Assembly: GCA_900770405.1 (NCBI GenBank)
Contig: CAAGKL010000302.1
Coordinates: 1-5,854 of the forward strand
Reading direction: 5' to 3'
Source of the DNA: Clostridia bacterium
GTDB lineage: Bacteria; Bacillota; Clostridia; UBA1381
DNA: 5,854 nt
In this document: piece after piece, positions 1-5,854 of the stretch
Numbering within the stretch: position 1 is the first letter of the stretch
Layout of the letters: every line of letters starts with the position of its first letter
Notes under the pieces: model-generated
The model's input: the letters and a program-made list of their open reading frames with translations, nothing else
The model's database searches: none
What the model was told of the DNA's origin: nothing
Translations under genes and position numbers: made by a program

Positions 1-2946
1 ATCATTCGCTGCTAGAATGGTCCCGATATTTATTCCGCCCGACAGCTTTTCCGCCTCCGACCTGTACTCCTCCATCGGGTGTCCCGAAAGGTACATTCCG
101 ATTGACTCCTTCTCCATTTTCAGGAGCTGCTTTTTGTCATATTCCGGAATATCCGGCAAAAGCGCATCGGTATCGGGCGTATCCTCTACCAGCTCATCAA
201 ACAGGCTCATCTGCCCGTCAAGATTTGATTTTTTCGACTTCATCTCGCCGTCGATGACATTCTCATACACCGCGTGCAGCTGTGCGCGCCGCGCGCCGGT
301 CGAATCGAATGCGCCGCACATAATCAGCCCCTCGACGGCTCTTTTATTAATCTCCTTATTCGCCATACGCTCGGCGAAATCGAAGAAATCCTTAAACTCC
401 CCGCGGCTGTTTCTCTCCTCGACCACCGAGCGGATAAAGCCCTTGCCGACATTCTTCACCGCGCCGAGCCCGAATCTTATCGCGCCGTCCTCGACCGTAA
501 AGCTGTCCCCGCTCCTGTTTATGTCGGGCGGCAGCTTTTTAATCCCGAGCCCCTCGCAATTGACCAGGTATCCGTTGATTTTGTCGGTGTTGTCCGCCGA
601 GGATATGAGCGACGCCATAAACTCGACCGGGTAAAAGGTTTTCAGGTACGCGGTCTGGTAGGTGATGTACGCATACGCCGCGGCGTGGGACTTGTTAAAA
701 GCATAATTTGCAAAATCGCTCATTTCGTTAAAAATATCGGTCGCAATTTTTTCCGGAATACCGCGCCTTATGCAGCCCTCGATCACCCATTCGCCTTTGT
801 CATTCTGTTTTCCGTAGATAAAATTCTGCCGCTCAATCTCCATCTTGTCGGCTTTTTTCTTGCTTATAACGCGTCTGAGCATATCGGCGCTGCCGAGCGA
901 ATAGCCCGCAAGACTCTGCACGATTTCCATAACCTGCTCCTGGTAGACCATACAGCCGTAGGTGACGTCCAGAATAGGCTCCAAAAGCGGGTGCGCGTAT
1001 TTTACCCGATCCGGGTGGTTTTTGTTGTTTATGTACCGCGGTATCGAGTCCATCGGTCCCGGGCGGTAAAGCGCAATCCCGGCGATAATATCCTCAAGGC
1101 AACCGGGGCGCAGTTCTTGCATAAAGGACTTCATCCCCGCACTTTCTATCTGAAATACGCCGTCGGTGTTGCCCGTCGATATAAAGTCGTAGACCTCCTT
1201 TATATCATAGTCAAGCTTGTCAATATCTATTCGTATTCCGCGCGTTTTTTCGATGATTTTCACGGCATTTTCGATAATTGTGAGGTTTTTCAACCCGAGA
1301 AAATCCATCTTCAGAAGTCCGAGTTCCTCGACCGTATCCTTGACAAACTGCGTCGTCACAACGTCGTCATTCGTCTGCAGCGGCATATAATTGACAATCG
1401 GCTCTTTCGCGATAACCACGCCCGCCGCGTGCGTGCCCGCCTGGCGGACAAAGCCCTCGATTGCGCGCGAGGTGTCGATGAGCTCGTGCACCTTCTCATC
1501 GGCGCGGTATGCCGCCGCGAGCTCCGAAGATACCTCCAGTGCCTTGTCAATCGTCATTCCGAGCTCGTTCGGGATAAGTTTCGCCACGCGGTCGGTATCG
1601 GCGTAGCTGACATCGAGCGCGCGCCCGACATCGCGCACCGCAAGGCGCGCCTTCATCGTGCCGAAGGTGATTATCTGCGCGACCCTGTCCTTGCCGTACT
1701 TTTCGGTGACATAATCTATGACCTTCTGCCTGCCCTCCGGCTCAAAGTCAATATCAATATCCGGCATCGACACGCGCTCGGGGTTCAAAAACCGCTCGAA
1801 AATCAGCGAATAGCGGATCGGGTCGATGACGGTGATGCCGAGCGTGTAGCTGACAAGGCTGCCCGCCGCCGATCCTCTGCCCGGTCCGACCGTGACGCCG
1901 TGCGTTTTCGCGAAATGCACATAGTCCCACACGATCAGAAAATAATCGACAAAGCCCATTTTTTTAATAACCGACAGCTCGTAATCAAGCCGCTCGCTAA
2001 GCTCGGGCGTGACATTTTCGTACCGCTCGGCGAGCCCCTTGCGGCAAAGCTCCTCCAGATATTCCTCGGCGCTTTTTCCGTTGGGCACATCATACTCCGG
2101 CAGATGCCGAGTGTTGAAATCAAAGTCCATTTGACACCGCGCGGCAATTTTCCCGGTATTCTCCAGCGCCTCCGGCACATATCCGAACAGCTCCGACATT
2201 TCCTCCGGCGATTTTATATAAAACTCCTCCGACTCAAAGCGCATACGGTCGGGGTCATTGACGGTTTTGCGCATTTGAATACACATCAGAATGTCCTGAT
2301 ATTTCGCGTCCGCCTTTGTGGCGTAGTGAATATCATTCGTCGCGCAAAGCCCAACCCCGAGCTCGCGGGCAAGCTTTATCAGCTGCGGATTCGTGCGTTT
2401 CTGGTCGGCAAGCCCGTGATCCTGTATCTCGATAAAATAATTGTCCCTGCCGAACACCTCGATATACTTCTCGGCAATCTTCTTCGCGCCCTCGTAATCG
2501 TCCGCTAAAAGTGCGCGCGGAATTTCGCCGGCAAGACACGCCGACAGCGCAATCAAGCCCTCGCTGTGCTCCGCCAGCAGCTCAAAATCGATTCGCGGCT
2601 TGTAATAAAAGCCCTCCAGAAAGCCCGCCGACACCAGCTTTATCAGGTTTTTGTAGCCGGTCATATTTTCGCACAGCAAAATCAGATGATAATACTTGTC
2701 ACCCGAGGACATACTCTTGTCAAAGCGGCTGCCCGGCGCCATATACACCTCGCAGCCGATGACCGGGTGTATGCCCTGCGCCTTCGCCTCGCGGTAAAAA
2801 TCCACCACGCCGTACATATTTCCGTGGTCGGTAATCGCGCAGCTGTCCATACCGAGCTCCTTGACGCGCGCCACAAGCGTTTTTATGCTCTGTGCGCCGT
2901 CCAAAAGGCTGTATTCCGTATGCGTATGCAAATGTGCAAAGCCCAT
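1..2946 (-). CDS. dnaE: DNA polymerase III subunit alpha, C-terminus cut off by window edge
   Basis: C-family replicative DNA polymerase, which extends primers at the fork. 982 codons are present without a stop; relatives run to about 1150-1190 residues, so roughly the last 180 lie outside. The N-terminal PHP domain (about 1-210) has HLHTHTEYSLLDG at 5-17, TDHGN at 39-43 and GCEVY at 64-68. The polymerase core has PGRGSAAG at 355-362, PDIDIDF at 395-401 (catalytic Asp396 and Asp398) and the third catalytic Asp at about 548 in MDFLGLKNL. YAFNKSH at 748-754 is a finger-domain signature. A helix-hairpin-helix region precedes GAFD at 878-881, and QMSLF at 912-916 fits the beta-clamp-binding pentapeptide. 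The frame ends as the OB-fold region begins (after LSGHPMEEY). The ATG start has a strong purine-rich ribosome site and gives the expected family N-terminus. It is the last gene seen in the operon, 15 bases after whiA. Firmicutes usually also carry PolC; whether this DnaE is the main or the accessory replicase cannot be decided here. Confidence 0.97.
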   Translation of the reverse strand, partial: MGFAHLHTHTEYSLLDGAQSIKTLVARVKELGMDSCAITDHGNMYGVVDFYREAKAQGIHPVIGCEVYMAPGSRFDKSMSSGDKYYHLILLCENMTGYKNLIKLVSAGFLEGFYYKPRIDFELLAEHSEGLIALSACLAGEIPRALLADDYEGAKKIAEKYIEVFGRDNYFIEIQDHGLADQKRTNPQLIKLARELGVGLCATNDIHYATKADAKYQDILMCIQMRKTVNDPDRMRFESEEFYIKSPEEMSELFGYVPEALENTGKIAARCQMDFDFNTRHLPEYDVPNGKSAEEYLEELCRKGLAERYENVTPELSERLDYELSVIKKMGFVDYFLIVWDYVHFAKTHGVTVGPGRGSAAGSLVSYTLGITVIDPIRYSLIFERFLNPERVSMPDIDIDFEPEGRQKVIDYVTEKYGKDRVAQIITFGTMKARLAVRDVGRALDVSYADTDRVAKLIPNELGMTIDKALEVSSELAAAYRADEKVHELIDTSRAIEGFVRQAGTHAAGVVIAKEPIVNYMPLQTNDDVVTTQFVKDTVEELGLLKMDFLGLKNLTIIENAVKIIEKTRGIRIDIDKLDYDIKEVYDFISTGNTDGVFQIESAGMKSFMQELRPGCLEDIIAGIALYRPGPMDSIPRYINNKNHPDRVKYAHPLLEPILDVTYGCMVYQEQVMEIVQSLAGYSLGSADMLRRVISKKKADKMEIERQNFIYGKQNDKGEWVIEGCIRRGIPEKIATDIFNEMSDFANYAFNKSHAAAYAYITYQTAYLKTFYPVEFMASLISSADNTDKINGYLVNCEGLGIKKLPPDINRSGDSFTVEDGAIRFGLGAVKNVGKGFIRSVVEERNSRGEFKDFFDFAERMANKEINKRAVEGLIMCGAFDSTGARRAQLHAVYENVIDGEMKSKKSNLDGQMSLFDELVEDTPDTDALLPDIPEYDKKQLLKMEKESIGMYLSGHPMEEYRSEAEKLSGGINIGTILAAND

Positions 2947-2950
2947 ATTC

Positions 2951-2961
2951 TCCCCTCCCTT
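2951..2961 (-). promoter_or_regulatory. Ribosome binding site of dnaE
   Basis: The minus strand reads AAGGGAGGGGA, beginning directly after the whiA TAG stop and ending four bases before the dnaE ATG. It fills almost the whole 15-base gap, so there is no room for a terminator or promoter between the genes. This supports the ATG at 2946-2944 as the start. Confidence 0.8.
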
Positions 2962-3834
2962 CTAAAGAGTTTTCGCGTAGTCTATTATTCTTGCAAGGCG
3001 GTGATTTACGCCCGATTTGCCGATCGGCGGCGTCAGCCGCCCGCCCAGCTCCTTCAGGCTGTCGTCCGGGTAGGCAAGCCTCACCTCGGCAATCTCCCGA
3101 AGCGGCTCGGAAAGCACCCCGAGCCCCACCTTTTTCTGAATTTTCTTTATCGCCGCAAGCTGCTGCGATGCCGCAAAGCCGAGCTTTCTCATATTCGCGC
3201 TCTCGCAGTTGACCTGACGGTTGATGTCATTTCTGACCTGTTTTTCGACCGAAACGCTGAAAAGCTCGAGCGCGGCAAAATCTGCGCCGATAAGCCCCAG
3301 CACGTCCGCCACCGACTCGTAATCCTTGACATAGACGACATAGCGCGACTTATGCTCGATAATTTTTGCGTGTATGCCAAATAGAGCGAGCACCTCCGCC
3401 GCCCGGGCAGCATACTCCTCCTTTTTCGTATCAAGCTCGAGGTGATAACCCTTTTTCGGGTCGCTCACACCGCCGCCGCCGAGAAATGCGCCGGTCAGAA
3501 ACGCGCGCCGGCAGCACTCAAACGGCAGTATCTGCATCACATCGCCGTCCGCCGCAAGCTCGGTTGTACACACCGCGCTCTGCTCCTCGTTAAGGCTTAT
3601 CCGCCAGAGCTTCTGATTTTCATAATACACCGGCTCGCAGCTTATCGCGAGCGCGTCCGCAAGCAGTCTCTGCCCGAAGCGCGCGACCGCCGCGCTCTCG
3701 GTCGATATATACGCCCCCGTCTCGCTGAGCCTGCCGCCGAAGCGCATCAGCGCCGCCAGCGCGGCGAGCTTGCAGTATTCGCAGTCGAATTCGACCGAGG
3801 AAATCCGTTCCTTTATATCGTTGGTAAATGACAT
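2962..3834 (-). CDS. whiA: DNA-binding protein WhiA (sporulation/cell-division regulator)
   Basis: A 290-residue WhiA: an N-terminal domain related to LAGLIDADG homing endonucleases (without nuclease function in the family) joined to a C-terminal helix-turn-helix. The start MSFTNDIKERISSVE matches the family N-terminus. The LAGLIDADG-like segment is GAFLGGGGVSDP at 115-126, followed by YHLEL. NRQVNCESANMRKL at 205-218 is a strong family signature. The helix-turn-helix covers about 246-285, with LREIAEVRL, SLKELG and GKSGVNHRL. In Streptomyces WhiA switches on sporulation septation genes; in Bacillus subtilis it affects division and chromosome segregation without an obvious transcriptional role. 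It is shorter than the B. subtilis protein (about 316), mainly in the middle and at the C-terminal tail. The ATG overlaps the yvcK stop by one base, and a GGAGA site lies inside the end of yvcK, so coupled translation is likely. Confidence 0.97.
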   Translation of the reverse strand: MSFTNDIKERISSVEFDCEYCKLAALAALMRFGGRLSETGAYISTESAAVARFGQRLLADALAISCEPVYYENQKLWRISLNEEQSAVCTTELAADGDVMQILPFECCRRAFLTGAFLGGGGVSDPKKGYHLELDTKKEEYAARAAEVLALFGIHAKIIEHKSRYVVYVKDYESVADVLGLIGADFAALELFSVSVEKQVRNDINRQVNCESANMRKLGFAASQQLAAIKKIQKKVGLGVLSEPLREIAEVRLAYPDDSLKELGGRLTPPIGKSGVNHRLARIIDYAKTL

Positions 3835-4793
3835 TATAAATCTCCGTCCGCAATCGCGCAGATGCGCTTTCCGAGTGATATGTAATCGTGACGAACCAAG
3901 TCGCCCTCCGTCCAGAGCAGGTTCGACAGGTCGAGCCGCGCCGTGGTGATGTTTTCCGCGTCGGGCAAAACCTCGTCCGCACCGTCGGCGCGGTATTTTT
4001 CCAAAAGTTCCGCAAGCACGCGGGTGCTGTTGGCAATCACGTAGTCGACAATCCCCTCGCGCGAGTGCCGCTCAATCGCGTGCAGATGCTCCGACACGCT
4101 GTAGCCGTCGGTCTCGCCGGGCTGTGTCATAACGTTGCATACGTAAAGCTTTTTCGCACTTGATGCCGCAATCGCCTCGGTCACGCCGCGCACCAAAAGG
4201 TTCGGGATAATGCTCGTATAAAGGCTGCCCGGCCCCATAACAATCACGTCCGCCTCGCCGATTGCGCTGATTACGCGGTCGACCGGCTCGGGATTTTCCG
4301 GCAGAATTTTAATACTTTTTATCGGCGCGCCGCAGCGATGTTTCGAGCCGATGAGCGACTCGCCCACGGCGACCGTCCCGTCGCAAAGCTCCGCCTCGAG
4401 CCGCACGTCCTCGTTTGTCACCGGCAGAACCACGCCCTCGATGCCGCACAGGCTATTCATCTTCTCGACAGCCTCCTCAAAGCTGTCCGACACACCGAAA
4501 AGCGCGGCAAGCATCAGGTTGCCGAAGGAATGACCCGCGAGCGCCCCGCCGTCAAAGCGGTAGGAAATCAGCTCCTTGAGCGTCGGGTTTGTGTCGGCAA
4601 GCGCATGTATGCAGTTGCGTATATCGCCCGGGGGCGGCATCTTCAGGTCGCTCCTGAGCATACCGCTCGAGCCGCCATCATCGGCGACGGTGACCACCGC
4701 CGTTATGCGCCTTGTATAGAGCTTGAGCCCCTTGAGCATCGTCGAAAGCCCCGTCCCGCCGCCTATCACAACAATTTTTTTATTGCCCGTCAA
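3834..4793 (-). CDS. yvcK: Gluconeogenesis factor YvcK/CofD-like protein, TTG start
   Basis: A 319-residue cytoplasmic protein of the CofD-like Rossmann family; full length (B. subtilis YvcK is about 317). Signatures are VVIGGGTGLSTMLKGLK at 8-24, VADDGGSSGMLR at 36-47, PPPGDIRNCIHAL at 53-65, GHSFGNL at 87-93, MGPGSLYTSIIPNLLV at 186-201 and YVCNVMTQPGETDGYS at 217-232. In B. subtilis YvcK is needed for growth on gluconeogenic carbon sources, binds UDP-GlcNAc and influences placement of wall-synthesis enzymes. Its position downstream of murB and rapZ fits a role in directing carbon to wall precursors. The start is TTG at 4793-4791, chosen because a perfect AAGGAGGT lies seven bases upstream and because the next in-frame Met (residue 19) falls after the glycine-rich nucleotide-binding motif. 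The stop codon overlaps the whiA ATG. The molecular reaction, if any, is not established. Confidence 0.97.
   Translation of the reverse strand: MTGNKKIVVIGGGTGLSTMLKGLKLYTRRITAVVTVADDGGSSGMLRSDLKMPPPGDIRNCIHALADTNPTLKELISYRFDGGALAGHSFGNLMLAALFGVSDSFEEAVEKMNSLCGIEGVVLPVTNEDVRLEAELCDGTVAVGESLIGSKHRCGAPIKSIKILPENPEPVDRVISAIGEADVIVMGPGSLYTSIIPNLLVRGVTEAIAASSAKKLYVCNVMTQPGETDGYSVSEHLHAIERHSREGIVDYVIANSTRVLAELLEKYRADGADEVLPDAENITTARLDLSNLLWTEGDLVRHDYISLGKRICAIADGDL
3841..3845 (-). promoter_or_regulatory. Ribosome binding site of whiA, inside yvcK
   Basis: GGAGA on the minus strand lies six bases before the whiA ATG. It is made from the last coding codons of yvcK (Gly-Asp), so yvcK codon choice here doubles as the whiA initiation signal. 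Confidence 0.7.
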
Positions 4794-4800
4794 AGCAAAA

Positions 4801-4808
4801 ACCTCCTT
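4801..4808 (-). promoter_or_regulatory. Consensus ribosome binding site that fixes the yvcK TTG start
   Basis: AAGGAGGT on the minus strand is a full match to the anti-Shine-Dalgarno sequence, seven bases before TTG at 4793-4791. No ATG or GTG in the yvcK frame lies at usable spacing, so this site decides the start. A strong site may offset the weaker TTG codon. Confidence 0.85.
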
Positions 4809-4821
4809 ATTTAAAGAAGCG

Positions 4822-5682
4822 TTATTCCTTCCTTCTGTCCGCGTCGCGGTAAATCATATTTACAGTATAGCCGGCATCGGTAAGCGCCTCGCCGAGCTTA
4901 TTGGCAAATGTCACGCTCCTGTGCCTGCCGCCCGTGCAGCCTATGGCAATCGTGATGCTCGCCTTGCCCTCATCGACGTAGAGCGGCATCAGCATCAGCA
5001 TCATATCGTTAAGCTTGGCAAGAAATTTCTGCGCGTCCTCGCTCGCCATAACGTAATCCTGCACCTCTTTGTCGTTGCCGGTTTTTTCCCTGAGACTATC
5101 GACGTAAAACGGGTTCGGGAAGCACCGCACATCAAAGACCAAATCCGCATCGGCGGGCAGTCCGTACTTGAACCCGAACGCCAGCACATTGATCTGCATT
5201 TTCCGCTCCGACGCCACCGGGAACACCTCACGCAGCTTGTTGTAGAGCTGGTTTACCGACAGCGCCGATGTGTCGATTACAACGTCTGCCGCGTCGTAGA
5301 GCTTTCTGAGCATTACCCGCTCATTTTTTATACTATCCAAAAGCCCCTTGTCGCTCGCCAGCGGGTGCGTTCGGCGCGTTTCCTTGTAGCGCTTTACGAG
5401 CACCTCGTCGCTCGCCTCCATAAACAAAAGCGTGTAGTTGTATCCGTTTTCCTTCAGAATACGCAGGTTATCCAGAAGCTCGTTTATCATATCGCCGACG
5501 CGTATATCGACGACAAACGCGACCTTTTCGTATTTTATGTTAATCGACACGAACATCTCCGCAAACTTCGGAATAAGCATCGGCGGCAGATTATCTATGC
5601 AGAAAAAGCCCATATCCTCCAGAAATCTGACCACCCTTGTTTTCCCCGAGCCGGACAGCCCGGTCACAACCGTAAATTGCAT
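4822..5682 (-). CDS. rapZ: RapZ/YvcJ family P-loop nucleotide-binding protein
   Basis: A 286-residue full-length RapZ (YvcJ in B. subtilis). The N-terminal kinase-like domain has a Walker A GLSGSGKT at 8-15, then MGFFCIDNLPP at 24-34, VVDIR at 57-61 and FMEASDEVLVKRYKETRRTHPL at 87-108 as a core family block. The C-terminal domain has FGFKYGLPADADLVFDVR at 169-186, PNPFY at 189-193 and GCTGGRHRSV at 248-257, the proposed phosphosugar-binding loop. In E. coli RapZ senses glucosamine-6-phosphate and delivers the GlmZ RNA to RNase E; in B. subtilis YvcJ hydrolyses ATP/GTP and affects competence. GlmY/GlmZ RNAs are not known in Firmicutes, so the RNA role should not be assumed. The ATG has GGAGA five bases upstream (5692-5688). 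It follows murB by 42 bases and precedes yvcK by 28. The C-terminal end reads IYRDADRRKE, with Tyr278 where relatives usually have His. Confidence 0.97.
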   Translation of the reverse strand: MQFTVVTGLSGSGKTRVVRFLEDMGFFCIDNLPPMLIPKFAEMFVSINIKYEKVAFVVDIRVGDMINELLDNLRILKENGYNYTLLFMEASDEVLVKRYKETRRTHPLASDKGLLDSIKNERVMLRKLYDAADVVIDTSALSVNQLYNKLREVFPVASERKMQINVLAFGFKYGLPADADLVFDVRCFPNPFYVDSLREKTGNDKEVQDYVMASEDAQKFLAKLNDMMLMLMPLYVDEGKASITIAIGCTGGRHRSVTFANKLGEALTDAGYTVNMIYRDADRRKE

Positions 5683-5697
5683 AATTTTCTCCGTTCC

Positions 5698-5712
5698 GCC
5701 GCTCTTTGCGGC
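5698..5712 (-). other. Small GC-rich hairpin in the murB-rapZ gap
   Basis: The minus strand reads GCCGC-AAAGA-GCGGC: a perfect 5-base-pair stem with a 5-base loop. It sits five bases upstream of the rapZ GGAGA site and is not followed by a T-run, so it does not look like an intrinsic terminator. It could influence rapZ translation or mRNA stability, or be chance in GC-rich sequence. Confidence 0.35.
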
Positions 5713-5724
5713 TGTGTAAAATTT

Positions 5725-5854
5725 CTATGCGTCCTCGCCGATTATCCGCACCTCCGGCTCGAGCATAACGCCCGAGTGTGCGAACACCCTGCTCTGCACC
5801 TCGCCGATGAGCCCGATTATATCCGCCGAGGTCGCGCCGCCGCGGTTTATTATG
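5725..5854 (-). CDS. murB: UDP-N-acetylenolpyruvoylglucosamine reductase, C-terminal end only
   Basis: Only the last 42 residues and the TAG stop are present; the rest lies beyond the right edge. MurB is the cytoplasmic flavoprotein that reduces enolpyruvyl-UDP-GlcNAc to UDP-MurNAc with NADPH, the second committed step of peptidoglycan precursor synthesis. The fragment begins IINRGGATSADIIGLI, matching the typical 'N-G-AT-DV--LI' segment of the C-terminal domain, and ends with GVMLEPEVRIIGEDA. The second Glu of LEPEV is the equivalent of E. coli Glu325, the general acid in the reduction. Identification rests on this short but characteristic tail and on the neighbours, since murB commonly precedes rapZ in Clostridia. 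Confidence 0.92.
   Translation of the reverse strand, partial: IINRGGATSADIIGLIGEVQSRVFAHSGVMLEPEVRIIGEDA

Noticed and set aside
274..2508. A 744-codon plus-strand reading frame beginning with GTG
   Set aside because: It lies exactly antisense to dnaE in the same codon register. Its translation is rich in Arg, His, Val and Leu with no recognisable motif, it has no clear ribosome site, and it exists because dnaE avoids TTA, CTA and TCA. The minus strand carries every polymerase motif.
2566..3384. A 272-codon plus-strand reading frame spanning the whiA-dnaE junction
   Set aside because: It runs antisense across two well-supported genes and their ribosome site, and its translation resembles no family I know.
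3620..4036. A 138-codon minus-strand frame overlapping the yvcK-whiA junction
   Set aside because: It is an out-of-frame shadow of two genes whose own frames carry all family signatures. It could have suggested a frameshift, but both real frames are intact and meet at TAATG.
4338..4814. A 158-codon plus-strand reading frame opposite the start of yvcK
   Set aside because: It is an antisense shadow of yvcK with the same arginine/histidine-rich composition as the other shadows and no motif support.
4794..4821. Promoter or riboswitch in the rapZ-yvcK gap
   Set aside because: The gap is 28 bases, AT-rich and mostly ribosome site. There is no paired -35/-10 pattern and no room for an aptamer.
5698..5712. 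Intrinsic terminator after murB
   Set aside because: The stem is only 5 base pairs and is followed by GGAACGGAG rather than a T-run, so termination is unlikely.

Overview
The window is a gap-tight stretch of chromosomal core genes, all read from the minus strand. In transcription order they are the end of murB (5854 to 5725), rapZ (5682 to 4822), yvcK (4793 to 3834), whiA (3834 to 2962) and most of dnaE (2946 to the window edge at 1). I see no mobile element, CRISPR array, tRNA or rRNA, no intrinsic terminator, and no gene-free stretch longer than 42 bases.

The rapZ-yvcK-whiA block is a classic Firmicutes/Actinobacteria arrangement, and murB upstream with dnaE downstream is the layout common in Clostridia. 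The composition is GC-rich in codon third positions, but AAA, ATA and TTT remain frequent. Shine-Dalgarno sites are strong and there is one TTG start. Together these suggest a relatively GC-rich clostridial bacterium (Oscillospiraceae/Ruminococcaceae-like). That placement is inference; the genus cannot be read from the sequence.

The spacing points to one transcription unit: 42 bases murB-rapZ, 28 bases rapZ-yvcK, a 1-base TAATG overlap yvcK-whiA, and 15 bases whiA-dnaE. The genes join cell-wall precursor synthesis (MurB), control of amino-sugar and carbon flux into the wall (RapZ, and YvcK, which binds UDP-GlcNAc in relatives), a division/segregation-linked DNA-binding protein (WhiA) and a replicative polymerase (DnaE). 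The set therefore couples envelope growth, division and replication.

I found no undescribed system here. The points most worth checking are a DnaE that keeps all nine PHP metal ligands, the yvcK-whiA coupling, the direct whiA-dnaE join, a small hairpin ahead of rapZ, and a His-to-Tyr change near the RapZ C-terminus.
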